Below are positions 1 through 5,918 of a stretch of DNA of 6,269 nucleotides, piece after piece. The stretch lies in the NCBI GenBank assembly GCA_018399935.1, contig JAGYNP010000031.1, positions 1-6,269 on the forward strand, written 5' to 3'. This stretch comes from Candidatus Moraniibacteriota bacterium (GTDB lineage Bacteria > Patescibacteriota > Minisyncoccia > Moranbacterales > DUUL01). Below the pieces are notes generated by a model. It ran no database searches. It had not been told where the DNA came from and saw nothing but the letters and a program-made list of their open reading frames with translations. Position 1 is the stretch's first letter. Each line of letters begins with the position of its first letter. A program made the position numbers and the translations under genes.

Positions 1-135
1 AAATTTTTTATAAAAAAATAATATTAATAATATAAAAACAAAAATTAATACCACTGCATTATCAAGTGATATTAAAAAAAGTACTCCTAAAATTATCCAA
101 ATAAATTTTTTAATTTTATCGTCTTGAAGACTCAT
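1..135 (-). CDS. Partial membrane protein, N-terminal 45 residues, runs off the left edge
   Basis: An open frame reads from an ATG at 135 down to base 1 without a stop, giving 45 codons. The peptide begins MSLQDDKIKKF, followed by two hydrophobic stretches (about residues 11-24 and 27-42) split by the short polar turn SLDN, then YKKF at the edge. This pattern fits a membrane protein with a cytoplasmic charged N-terminus and a tight hairpin of two helices. A well-spaced promoter (163-191) lies just upstream, with about 21 nt of leader, which supports a real gene. No clear Shine-Dalgarno precedes the ATG (only an AAAAAGA run). It is on the same strand as the groEL unit but behind a hairpin, so it is probably transcribed separately. 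I do not recognise the family. The short visible length in AT-rich DNA limits confidence. Confidence 0.6.
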   Translation of the reverse strand, partial: MSLQDDKIKKFIWIILGVLFLISLDNAVVLIFVFILLILFFYKKF

Positions 136-162
136 AAATCTTTTTAAAAATACTTTTTAAAA

Positions 163-191
163 ATTATACCTTTATAAAAATTAATAAGCAA
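163..191 (-). promoter_or_regulatory. Probable sigma70-type promoter of the left-edge gene
   Basis: On the minus strand, TTGCTT (186-191) and a perfect TATAAT (163-168) are separated by exactly 17 bp. The expected start of transcription is near 156, about 21 nt before the ATG at 135. It lies between the hairpin after the preceding gene and the partial gene, as a separate promoter should. The -35 box matches the consensus at only half its positions. Confidence 0.55.
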
Positions 192-204
192 CTCTTTTAT
201 TAAC

Positions 205-255
205 TTTAAATTGTAAAAGCTTTTGCAATATTTTACAAAAGCTTCTCAATTTAAA
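205..255 (-). terminator. Long hairpin, probable terminator of the groEL/membrane-protein transcript
   Basis: Two stacked perfect 9-bp helices are visible: 217-225 with 236-244 (AAGCTTTTG/CAAAAGCTT, 10-nt loop) and 205-213 with 247-255 (TTTAAATTG/CAATTTAAA). A 3/2-nt internal loop separates them. The structure starts 2 nt after the stop codon of the 106-aa gene on the minus strand. If only the inner helix forms, the minus transcript continues with UUUUACAAUUU, a moderate U-tract, so intrinsic termination is plausible. If the whole structure forms there is no U-tract, and it may instead protect the 3' end. The downstream promoter at 163-191 supports a transcript boundary here. Confidence 0.5.
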
Positions 256-256
256 A

Positions 257-577
257 TTATTCAATTTCCACTGCCGAAATTTTAATTGGTTTTCCTTTTT
301 TATCATAATCAATTTTTAACAATGCTCCACAATTAAAAATTTTTTCTTGATTTTTATTATCTGAAATTTTAAAGAAGCCTATAATAGTATTATTAATTTT
401 TTTATAAGCATACTTTTCTCCAATTTCAATTCCCTTAATAAAAACTAGAAATAAACCTAATACAGTTAATATTATTATTCCTACTGATGAAAAAATATAA
501 TATTCAGATTTTAAAAACTCATAAAAAGAACAAATCCATAAAATTAAAATTCCGATTCCAATTAAATCTTCCTTCAT
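257..577 (-). CDS. Small two-helix membrane protein of unknown function, downstream of groEL
   Basis: This 106-aa protein has two hydrophobic segments, about residues 5-22 (including GIGILILWI) and 28-47 (including VGIIILTVLGLFLVF), joined by the short polar loop KSEYY. A soluble tail of about 58 residues (48-106) is rich in Lys, Ile and Glu and contains NCGALLKIDYDKKGKP, which looks like a small beta-strand domain. The lysine-rich, nearly tryptophan-free tail and charged start suggest both ends are cytoplasmic; this topology is inferred. I recognise no family. The start is well supported: it is the only Met in the frame and follows a perfect AAGGAGGT (581-588). The gene lies 72 nt after groEL on the same strand with no convincing terminator between them, so it is probably co-transcribed with the chaperonin and shares its stress control. 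Confidence 0.8.
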   Translation of the reverse strand: MKEDLIGIGILILWICSFYEFLKSEYYIFSSVGIIILTVLGLFLVFIKGIEIGEKYAYKKINNTIIGFFKISDNKNQEKIFNCGALLKIDYDKKGKPIKISAVEIE

Positions 578-580
578 CCA

Positions 581-588
581 ACCTCCTT
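581..588 (-). promoter_or_regulatory. Perfect Shine-Dalgarno of the 106-aa gene
   Basis: AAGGAGGT on the minus strand lies 3 nt before the ATG (GGAGG is 4 nt away), a complete anti-16S match with slightly short spacing. It fixes the start of the 106-aa gene. No other complete gene in the window has a comparable site. Confidence 0.8.
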
Positions 589-649
589 TTTAATCTCAGC
601 AAGAAAATTTTATCGTTTCTTTAAAAAGATTAAACTTTATAACTTACAA

Positions 650-2365
650 TTACATTCCAGGTATGCCAGGCATTCCCACTCCAGTATTATTATCTTTTTC
701 TTTAGAAATTTCAACCACAGCTGCTTCGGTGGTTAAAAGCATAGCTGCCGTTGAAACACTATTTCTTAAAGCAGAAGTCACTACCTTAACTGGGTCAATG
801 ATTCCAGTATCAATCATATCCACATAAAGATCATTAGCAGCATCATAGCCCATATTAAAATTGATTTGCTTTCTACTTCTCAGTTTACTTATAGAAATTT
901 TACCGTTTTTCAAAACTTTTTTCTCATAAGCATTTTGACTATCCAAAACATTGTAAATAACTAAATCAGGAGAAATACCAGCATTTCTAGCAATTTGTTG
1001 AATTGGCTCTTTTAAAGCTTCAATCAAAACATCCAAAGCTGAATTTTCTTCAATAGTTAATTTATCCCCATTTTGATCTTTATAATCAATAAGCTTAGTA
1101 GACTCATTTAATAAAGAAATGCCTCCTCCTGGTACTATTCCTTCCTCAATAGCTGCTTTAGTAGCCTCAACAGCATCTTCAACTCGATGTTGTTTTTCTT
1201 TTTGTTCAACTTCAGTAGCAGCTCCCACTCTAATCACTGCTACGCCTCCAATCAACTTAGCCATTCGTTCTTTAAGATTTTTTTTATCATAATCATCAGC
1301 ATCTTCTATTAATCTCTGCAATGTTGCAACTCTAGCATCCAAATTTTTCTTTTTGCCTTGTCCACCAACAACAGTTGTAGTATCTTTACTTGAAATAATT
1401 TTGATAGCTTTCCCTAAATCATTTAATTCAGTTTCTTCTAATTTCATTCCAGTCTCCTCTGTAATGACTTTTCCACCTGTTAAAATAGCGATATCCTCTA
1501 ACATTCCTTTTTGATTATCACCAAAACTAGGTGCTTTTATAGCCAAAACATTCAAAGTTCCTCTTAATTTATTAACGACTAAAGTTGTTAAAGCTTCTCC
1601 ATCAACATCATCGGCTATTAAAACCAATTCTTTGCAACCACTTTGAGAAATTTTTTCTAAAATTGGCAGAATATCAGATCCAGCTGATATTTTTTTGTCA
1701 GTTATTAAGATGTAGGGATTTTTTAATTCCGCTTCCATCTTTTCTGAATTTGTTACCATATAAGGAGAAATATAACCTCTATCAAAATTCATCCCTTTGA
1801 CTATTTCATTCTCCAAACCAAAGGTTTGGGAATCTTGAACATTAATAACTCCATCTTTACCAATCTCTTTAATAACCTTAGCTATCATTTTTCCAATTTC
1901 TGAATCTTGAGCAGAAATTGTCGCCACTTGTTCAATAGAATTCCCAACTATTTGATAGGAAGTATCTTCACTTTGAATATTTTTAACAATTTTATCAGTG
2001 TATTTTAATAAGGCGTTTTTGAAATCTACCACATTAACTCCTTTGGAAACCATTTTAGCTCCTTTCTTAGCTACCGCTTGAACCAAAATTGAAGCAGTAG
2101 TCGTTCCATCTCCTGCCATTTCATTAGTTCTGTTGGCGACTTCTTTAGCCATCTCCGCTCCAATATTTTCATATTTGTCTTCAAGTTCAATCTCTTTAGC
2201 AATACTAACTCCATCATTAGTAATTATCGGTGCACCAAAACCTTTTTCTAAAATTACGTTTCGGCCTTTGGGTCCTAACGTTACTTTAACAGTATCAGCT
2301 ACTTTATTAATTCCCTCCATAATTTCTACTCGAGCCAATTCATCAAATTTAACTTCTTTAGCCAT
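650..2365 (-). CDS. groL: 60-kDa chaperonin GroEL (Hsp60, group I)
   Basis: GroEL forms a double heptameric ring in the cytosol that encloses unfolded proteins and folds them with ATP and GroES. The 571-aa product is recognisable throughout. Equatorial nucleotide-site residues include D51 (NDGVS), the DGTTT motif at D86-T90, PGGG at 412-415 and D524 in GIIDP. The catalytic aspartate equivalent to E. coli D398 is D397 in RVEDA. The apical region retains RGYISPYM and LPILE. The protein is longer than the usual ~545 residues. About 5 extra residues lie after PGGG, and about 25 extra (around 475-504, Lys/Ser-rich) lie just before GYDAAN, the counterpart of E. coli GYNAAT. The tail is short and ends VGMPGIPGM, in place of a long GGM repeat. 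No groES adjoins it. The ATG gives the standard MAKEVKF N-terminus; no Shine-Dalgarno precedes it. A consensus promoter plus CIRCE-like operator lie upstream, suggesting HrcA control. Confidence 0.98.
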   Translation of the reverse strand: MAKEVKFDELARVEIMEGINKVADTVKVTLGPKGRNVILEKGFGAPIITNDGVSIAKEIELEDKYENIGAEMAKEVANRTNEMAGDGTTTASILVQAVAKKGAKMVSKGVNVVDFKNALLKYTDKIVKNIQSEDTSYQIVGNSIEQVATISAQDSEIGKMIAKVIKEIGKDGVINVQDSQTFGLENEIVKGMNFDRGYISPYMVTNSEKMEAELKNPYILITDKKISAGSDILPILEKISQSGCKELVLIADDVDGEALTTLVVNKLRGTLNVLAIKAPSFGDNQKGMLEDIAILTGGKVITEETGMKLEETELNDLGKAIKIISSKDTTTVVGGQGKKKNLDARVATLQRLIEDADDYDKKNLKERMAKLIGGVAVIRVGAATEVEQKEKQHRVEDAVEATKAAIEEGIVPGGGISLLNESTKLIDYKDQNGDKLTIEENSALDVLIEALKEPIQQIARNAGISPDLVIYNVLDSQNAYEKKVLKNGKISISKLRSRKQINFNMGYDAANDLYVDMIDTGIIDPVKVVTSALRNSVSTAAMLLTTEAAVVEISKEKDNNTGVGMPGIPGM

Positions 2366-2389
2366 TTTTATTATTTTAATTTTTAAATC

Positions 2390-2408
2390 AGGATTTTTTT
2401 AAAATCCT
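2390..2408 (-). other. Small perfect hairpin in the groEL leader
   Basis: AGGATTTT (2390-2397) and AAAATCCT (2401-2408) are perfect inverted arms around 3 nt. In the minus-strand transcript this gives an 8-bp hairpin ending about 24 nt before the groEL ATG, inside the predicted leader of about 87 nt. It is not followed by a U-tract, so it is not an evident terminator. It is too far from the ATG to mask a ribosome site directly. A role in leader stability is possible but unproven. Confidence 0.4.
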
Positions 2409-2422
2409 ATTTCGAGATTGTT

Positions 2423-2449
2423 TTAGCAAACTAACTCTTAATCTGCTAA
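2423..2449 (-). promoter_or_regulatory. CIRCE-like operator upstream of groEL (putative HrcA site)
   Basis: The known CIRCE element is TTAGCACTC, 9 nt, then GAGTGCTAA, 27 bp in all, and is bound by the heat-shock repressor HrcA. Here the plus strand has TTAGCAAAC (2423-2431), 9 nt (2432-2440), and ATCTGCTAA (2441-2449), again exactly 27 bp. The outer six bases of both arms match perfectly. Read on the minus strand, 13 of the 18 arm positions match the consensus, and the inner three bases of each arm have mostly diverged. Its place is right too: it starts a few bases after the predicted groEL transcription start. hrcA itself is not in the window. Confidence 0.75.
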
Positions 2450-2458
2450 TACTAACTC

Positions 2459-2487
2459 ATTTTAAATAATTTTTTTCTAATAGTCAA
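2459..2487 (-). promoter_or_regulatory. groEL promoter (sigma70 type)
   Basis: On the minus strand, TTGACT (2482-2487) and TAAAAT (2459-2464) are separated by 17 bp, each one mismatch from consensus. Transcription is expected to begin near 2452, leaving a leader of about 87 nt whose 5' end carries the CIRCE-like element. A repressor bound there would block initiation. Nothing suggests an alternative heat-shock sigma factor promoter. Confidence 0.75.
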
Positions 2488-2690
2488 GAAAGAAGAAACC
2501 AGTATTAAATATTAATAAATTTTTGGTTTATTTCAAATTAAGTTTGCTTATTTAAAAAACTGAGTATTTTTTTCTAAATACAAACTCTTCTTTATTTTTT
2601 GAAAAGTATTTAATTAAAAGATTAAAAATAATATTTGATTTGCAAAATACCAAGTAAGTTTTATCTTAAAAATTATAAACAGTTTAAAAT

Positions 2691-2719
2691 TTTAGAAAAT
2701 AATGATAAGATGATAATAT
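2691..2719 (+). promoter_or_regulatory. Possible promoter of the beta-helix gene (weak)
   Basis: TTTAGA (2691-2696) and TAATAT (2714-2719) are 17 bp apart, with a TG one base before the -10 (extended -10 form). Transcription would start near 2726, about 72 nt before the ATG at 2798. AT-rich DNA gives such matches by chance. The rest of the divergent intergenic stretch, 2488-2690, shows only weak AT-rich inverted repeats and no gene I can support. Confidence 0.3.
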
Positions 2720-2797
2720 TAATCGAACTCATATTAAATTTCATAATTGGATTTAATTAAAAAGAAATCAAAAATAAATTAATTATCTTTTTAAAAA

Positions 2798-3841
2798 ATG
2801 ATAAAAAAAATAAGAGAAAAGCTAAAAGTTAAAGAAGAAAAAATTGGAACTTTTAATTTATTTTTGCTAGGAACAGTAAGTTTTATTGCTATTTTTTCTA
2901 TCAGTCAATTTATCAATGAAAAAATCATTCAGATTGGTCTAAATAATTGTCTAAATGATTATAAAATCAGCCAAGATCTTTTTGTTAATCAAAATTCTAA
3001 ATCAAGAAAAACTGAAGGCTCTCCAACTGAACCTTTCAAAGAAATTTCCGAAGCTTTGAATTTTATTTCCGAAAATTCTGGAGTTAAAAATATTTATGTT
3101 AAACCAGGAAATTATTTAGGAAATTTAAAAATACCAAAAAATATCAATCTTCTCGCTCCCTGGCCAGAAACTTATATTTTAAACAGCTCTTTAGAAAATG
3201 AAACTCTCATTTTAAACGGAAATAATATTATCAAAGGCTTTACAATTAAGGGTGGAAAATACGGGATTCACATCCCGAAAGATGTTAAATCAATCACCCT
3301 TAGTGACTGCAAAATAGAAGATGCCACTCAATATGGAATTTATAATAAAGAGCAATCAGAACCACAAGAAAACCCTCAATTAAAAATTATTGATTCAGAA
3401 ATTTCTGGAAACAAACAAGGTTTTTATTTTCAACAAGGTTCGTTTTTAATAAAAAATAGTCAAATTAGAAAAAATTCGGGAAATGGAATTATTCTTAGTT
3501 CAAATACAAATTCTTCAATAATAGACAGCCAAATTTCTGATAATCAAAAAAATGGCATTGAAACTAATTTGGAAAACATTAATTTGACTATTGAAAATTC
3601 CTTAATTCAAAATAATAATCTCAGTGGAATAAAATTAAAAGCTCCTTTAGGAGAGACTTCTAAAGTAAGATTTAAAAATAATTCTTTTTCCAAAAATAAA
3701 GAATTTGGAATTGATTGTTTCATTGATTCAGCTTTAGAGATTAAGCCTCCTTATTTCAATAAAATAAGTCCCCAAAATATTTTTCAAAACAACACTTTCT
3801 CAAACAATCAAACTTCAATCAATTCGAGCTGTTGGAAATAA
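2798..3841 (+). CDS. Membrane-anchored right-handed parallel beta-helix protein
   Basis: The 347-aa protein starts with a basic cytoplasmic stretch (MIKKIREKLK), then one hydrophobic segment (about residues 19-39) without a cleavage site or lipobox that I can see. It is probably a signal anchor with the C-terminus outside. After a linker, FVNQNSKSRKTEGSPTEPF, EISEAL and IYVKPGNY (about 62-106) match the N-terminal cap pattern of DUF1565/pectate-lyase-like beta-helices: short strand, glycine/serine turn, PF, helix, then the IYV-PG-Y strand. Residues ~107-320 continue as coils of about 20-25 residues with repeated N/S-rich turns and hydrophobic strands (GFTIKGGKYGIHI, SEISGNKQGFYF, SQIRKNSGNGIIL). 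NosD-type and PbH1-repeat proteins look like this. No pectate-lyase catalytic residues can be assigned, so sugar binding, lyase activity or a surface structural role all remain open. The gene is divergent from groEL, lacks a Shine-Dalgarno, and ends at a strong terminator. The tail ends SSCWK. Confidence 0.85.
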   Translation: MIKKIREKLKVKEEKIGTFNLFLLGTVSFIAIFSISQFINEKIIQIGLNNCLNDYKISQDLFVNQNSKSRKTEGSPTEPFKEISEALNFISENSGVKNIYVKPGNYLGNLKIPKNINLLAPWPETYILNSSLENETLILNGNNIIKGFTIKGGKYGIHIPKDVKSITLSDCKIEDATQYGIYNKEQSEPQENPQLKIIDSEISGNKQGFYFQQGSFLIKNSQIRKNSGNGIILSSNTNSSIIDSQISDNQKNGIETNLENINLTIENSLIQNNNLSGIKLKAPLGETSKVRFKNNSFSKNKEFGIDCFIDSALEIKPPYFNKISPQNIFQNNTFSNNQTSINSSCWK

Positions 3842-3885
3842 AAAATATATATTCCAATTATAATTTAATAAAACTGTTTACTGTA

Positions 3886-3915
3886 ATAAAAATCTCCCCG
3901 TAGGGAGATTTTTAT
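3886..3915. terminator. Strong bidirectional intrinsic terminator
   Basis: A perfect 13-bp stem (3886-3898 with 3903-3915; core AAATCTCCC/GGGAGATTT) has the tetraloop CGTA. T-rich arms lie on both strands: ATTTTTAT follows the GC core in each direction. It sits 44 nt after the stop of the beta-helix gene and 35 nt beyond the stop of the convergent aspS, so it can serve both. Confidence 0.9.
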
Positions 3916-3950
3916 CGTAAATCGTAATTCTTAAATCTCAATAATCTCAA

Positions 3951-5732
3951 CTATTCTGCCTTAATTTCTATCTCTAAATCATCTAATTGCTTTTTGTCGA
4001 TTTTTCCAGGAGCGTCCATCATAACATCTCGACCTTTACCGTCTTTGGGAAATGCATAGATATCTCTGATAGAATTCCAATCGTTAATAACCATCATTAA
4101 ACGATCAATTCCAGGGGCATTGCCTCCGTGAGGAGGAGCTCCATATTTAAAAGCTTTCAACATGTGACCAAATTTTTCCTCGACTTGTTCCTTGGAATAA
4201 CCAGCAATTTCAAAAGCTTTGTACATAATTTTTGGATCATGATTTCTAATTGCCCCACTAGTTAATTCAAAACCATTGCAAACTAAATCAAATTGATGAG
4301 CTAAAATTTCAAGTGGCTTTTCTTTTTCTAAAGATCTTAAGCCACCCTGAGGCATTGAAAAAGGATTATGACTAAAGTCAATTCTGCCTTCTTCAATTTC
4401 TGACATAGCATACATTGGAAAATCAGTTACCCAAAGCCAAGAAGCTTTTTTATTATCCTTCAGTCCTAATCTTTTTCCACATTCATCTCTGACTACTCCC
4501 AAAGCTACGCAAACTATTTCCCAATTATCAGCTCCAAAAAAGACAATATCCCCTTTTTGTGCTTCAACTTTTTCAATAATTTTTTCAGCCAAAGCTTTTC
4601 CTAAAAATTTAACAATTGGAGATTGCAAAGAACCGTCGTCTTTGACAATAATATAAGCCAAGCCTTTAGCTCCAGAGTCAATAGCTAATTGAGTCAATTC
4701 GTTAATATCTTTTCGACTGAATTTTTTTCCGCCTCTGTCAATTTTCAAGGCATGCACTACGTGATTTTCTTTCTCAGTCATTTCAGCAAAAACTTTAAAT
4801 TCGCAACCTTTTACTAAATTACTTATTGAGACAATTTCCAAACCGAACCTCAAATCAGGCTTATCAGTCCCATATTTATTCATTGCTTCTATATAAGGAA
4901 TTTTTGGAAAAGGTTTCTCAATTACCTTTTTATCACTATACTTTTCCGTTAAATCAATCATCAAAGGCTCCATAATTTCGAAAATGTCTTTTTGTTCAAC
5001 AAAACTCATTTCCATATCCAATTGATAAAACTCACCATAATGACGATCCATTCTAGAATCTTCATCCCGAAAACAAGGGGCAATTTGAAAATATCGATCC
5101 ACTCCACCCACCATCAAAAGTTGTTTGAATTGTTGAGGAGCTTGAGGTAAAGCATAAAACTTACTTGGATAAATTCGAGAAGGGACGATAAAATCTCGAG
5201 CTCCCTCCGGACTGGAACTAGTCAAAATTGGAGTTTGAACTTCTCTAAAATCTTTGTTGTAAAAATATTGCCTAATATCCCTGATCATCTCGTCTCTAAT
5301 TTTCAGCATTTTTTGCATTTTAGGACGACGTAAATCAACATATCGATATTTCAAACGAATGTTTTCATTGGCTTCTTCATTCTTTTCATCGTTTAAAATA
5401 AAAGGAGGAGTTTTGGATTTATTTAAAATATTTAAGCCTTCAACCAAAACTTCAATTTCTCCAGTTTTGATTTTGCTATTAACCATTTCTTCTGGTCGAG
5501 CCAAAACTTTTCCCTTAACTCGAATAACCCATTCATTTCTCAACAAATCCGCTTCCTTAAAAATATTTTCATTTTCTGGAATAAATTTAATCTGAGTCAA
5601 GCCATATCTATCTCTCAAATCAACGAAAATAATACCACCATGATCTCTCCGACTATGTACCCAACCAGCTAACTCCACTGATTGATCAATTTTTTTTTTA
5701 TTCAATTCACCACAAGTATTTGTTCTTAACAT
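3951..5732 (-). CDS. aspS: Aspartyl-tRNA synthetase, bacterial type (class II)
   Basis: This cytosolic enzyme charges tRNA with aspartate using ATP. The 593-aa length is normal for the bacterial type. Domains in order are: an OB-fold anticodon-binding domain (about 1-105, with GWVHSRRDHGG at 23-33); class II motif 1 and active-site start (about 135-185, with TSSSPEGARDF); LPQAPQQFKQLLM (195-207); motif 2 FRDED (221-225); the bacterial insertion (GAD) domain (about 290-410); the C-terminal catalytic part; and motif 3 GGNAPGIDR (536-544). His31, where discriminating enzymes usually carry Leu, suggests it may also charge tRNA-Asn. Position 82 is Glu, neither the Gly nor the Lys discussed for model enzymes, so this is not settled. 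Motif 2 continues DRHYGEFYQLD, one residue longer than E. coli DRQPEFTQID. The ATG gives the family-typical MLRTNTCGEL start, without a Shine-Dalgarno. It appears monocistronic and ends at the shared terminator. Confidence 0.98.
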   Translation of the reverse strand: MLRTNTCGELNKKKIDQSVELAGWVHSRRDHGGIIFVDLRDRYGLTQIKFIPENENIFKEADLLRNEWVIRVKGKVLARPEEMVNSKIKTGEIEVLVEGLNILNKSKTPPFILNDEKNEEANENIRLKYRYVDLRRPKMQKMLKIRDEMIRDIRQYFYNKDFREVQTPILTSSSPEGARDFIVPSRIYPSKFYALPQAPQQFKQLLMVGGVDRYFQIAPCFRDEDSRMDRHYGEFYQLDMEMSFVEQKDIFEIMEPLMIDLTEKYSDKKVIEKPFPKIPYIEAMNKYGTDKPDLRFGLEIVSISNLVKGCEFKVFAEMTEKENHVVHALKIDRGGKKFSRKDINELTQLAIDSGAKGLAYIIVKDDGSLQSPIVKFLGKALAEKIIEKVEAQKGDIVFFGADNWEIVCVALGVVRDECGKRLGLKDNKKASWLWVTDFPMYAMSEIEEGRIDFSHNPFSMPQGGLRSLEKEKPLEILAHQFDLVCNGFELTSGAIRNHDPKIMYKAFEIAGYSKEQVEEKFGHMLKAFKYGAPPHGGNAPGIDRLMMVINDWNSIRDIYAFPKDGKGRDVMMDAPGKIDKKQLDDLEIEIKAE

Positions 5733-5769
5733 AATGACACTTTTATATTATTTAGCTAAAACTATTCTT

Positions 5770-5797
5770 ATATTACATTATTTTTAAAAAAAATCAA
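5770..5797 (-). promoter_or_regulatory. Probable aspS promoter
   Basis: On the minus strand, TTGATT (5792-5797) and TAATAT (5770-5775) are separated by 16 bp. Initiation would be near 5763, about 30 nt before the aspS ATG. It lies downstream of the hairpin at 5812-5842, so aspS can be expressed independently of the upstream RNA. A short perfect palindrome, TTTAGCTAAA (5751-5760), sits in the leader. Confidence 0.45.
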
Positions 5798-5811
5798 CAA
5801 GAAGACTATTT

Positions 5812-5842
5812 TAAACGCCTCAATTATTGATTGAGGCGTTTA
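5812..5842. terminator. Strong hairpin between the ncRNA region and aspS, probable terminator
   Basis: AAACGCCTCAAT (5813-5824) pairs perfectly with ATTGAGGCGTTT (5830-5841) around a 5-nt loop, and a further T-A pair closes the base. Downstream on the plus strand is TATTTTAATC. On the minus strand it is AAAATAGTC, so the U-tract is better for plus-strand transcripts. However, the only transcript I can predict that enters it comes from the minus-strand promoter at 6168-6196. It most likely stops read-through toward aspS. An attenuator or processing site in a long aspS leader is the alternative. Confidence 0.6.
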
Positions 5843-5918
5843 TTTTAATCAAAATAAAAAAATAATAATTAAAGCAAAATACAATCAACTCGTTGTTAAA
5901 ATTTAAAAAAATTTTCAT

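Noticed and set aside
1585..1800. Plus-strand open frame inside groEL
   Set aside because: It is antisense to a certain gene, with no family signal and a composition that mirrors the groEL codons.
2133..2402. Plus-strand open frame over the start of groEL
   Set aside because: It is an antisense shadow of the conserved GroEL N-terminus and has no ribosome site.
2390..2408. RNA thermometer masking the groEL start
   Set aside because: The hairpin is more than 20 nt from the ATG and there is no Shine-Dalgarno for it to mask.
2564..2581. Weak hairpin GTATTT/AAATAC in the divergent intergenic region
   Set aside because: It has only six AT-rich pairs with no gene or promoter context, as expected by chance.
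5359..5595. Plus-strand open frame inside aspS
   Set aside because: It is an antisense shadow of the AspRS OB-fold coding region.
5820..5918. A 32-codon minus-strand frame (MKIFLNFNNELIV...) after the putative ncRNA
   Set aside because: It has no ribosome site, starts right after the T8 run, and ends inside the terminator hairpin. Its composition is what AT-rich DNA gives by chance.
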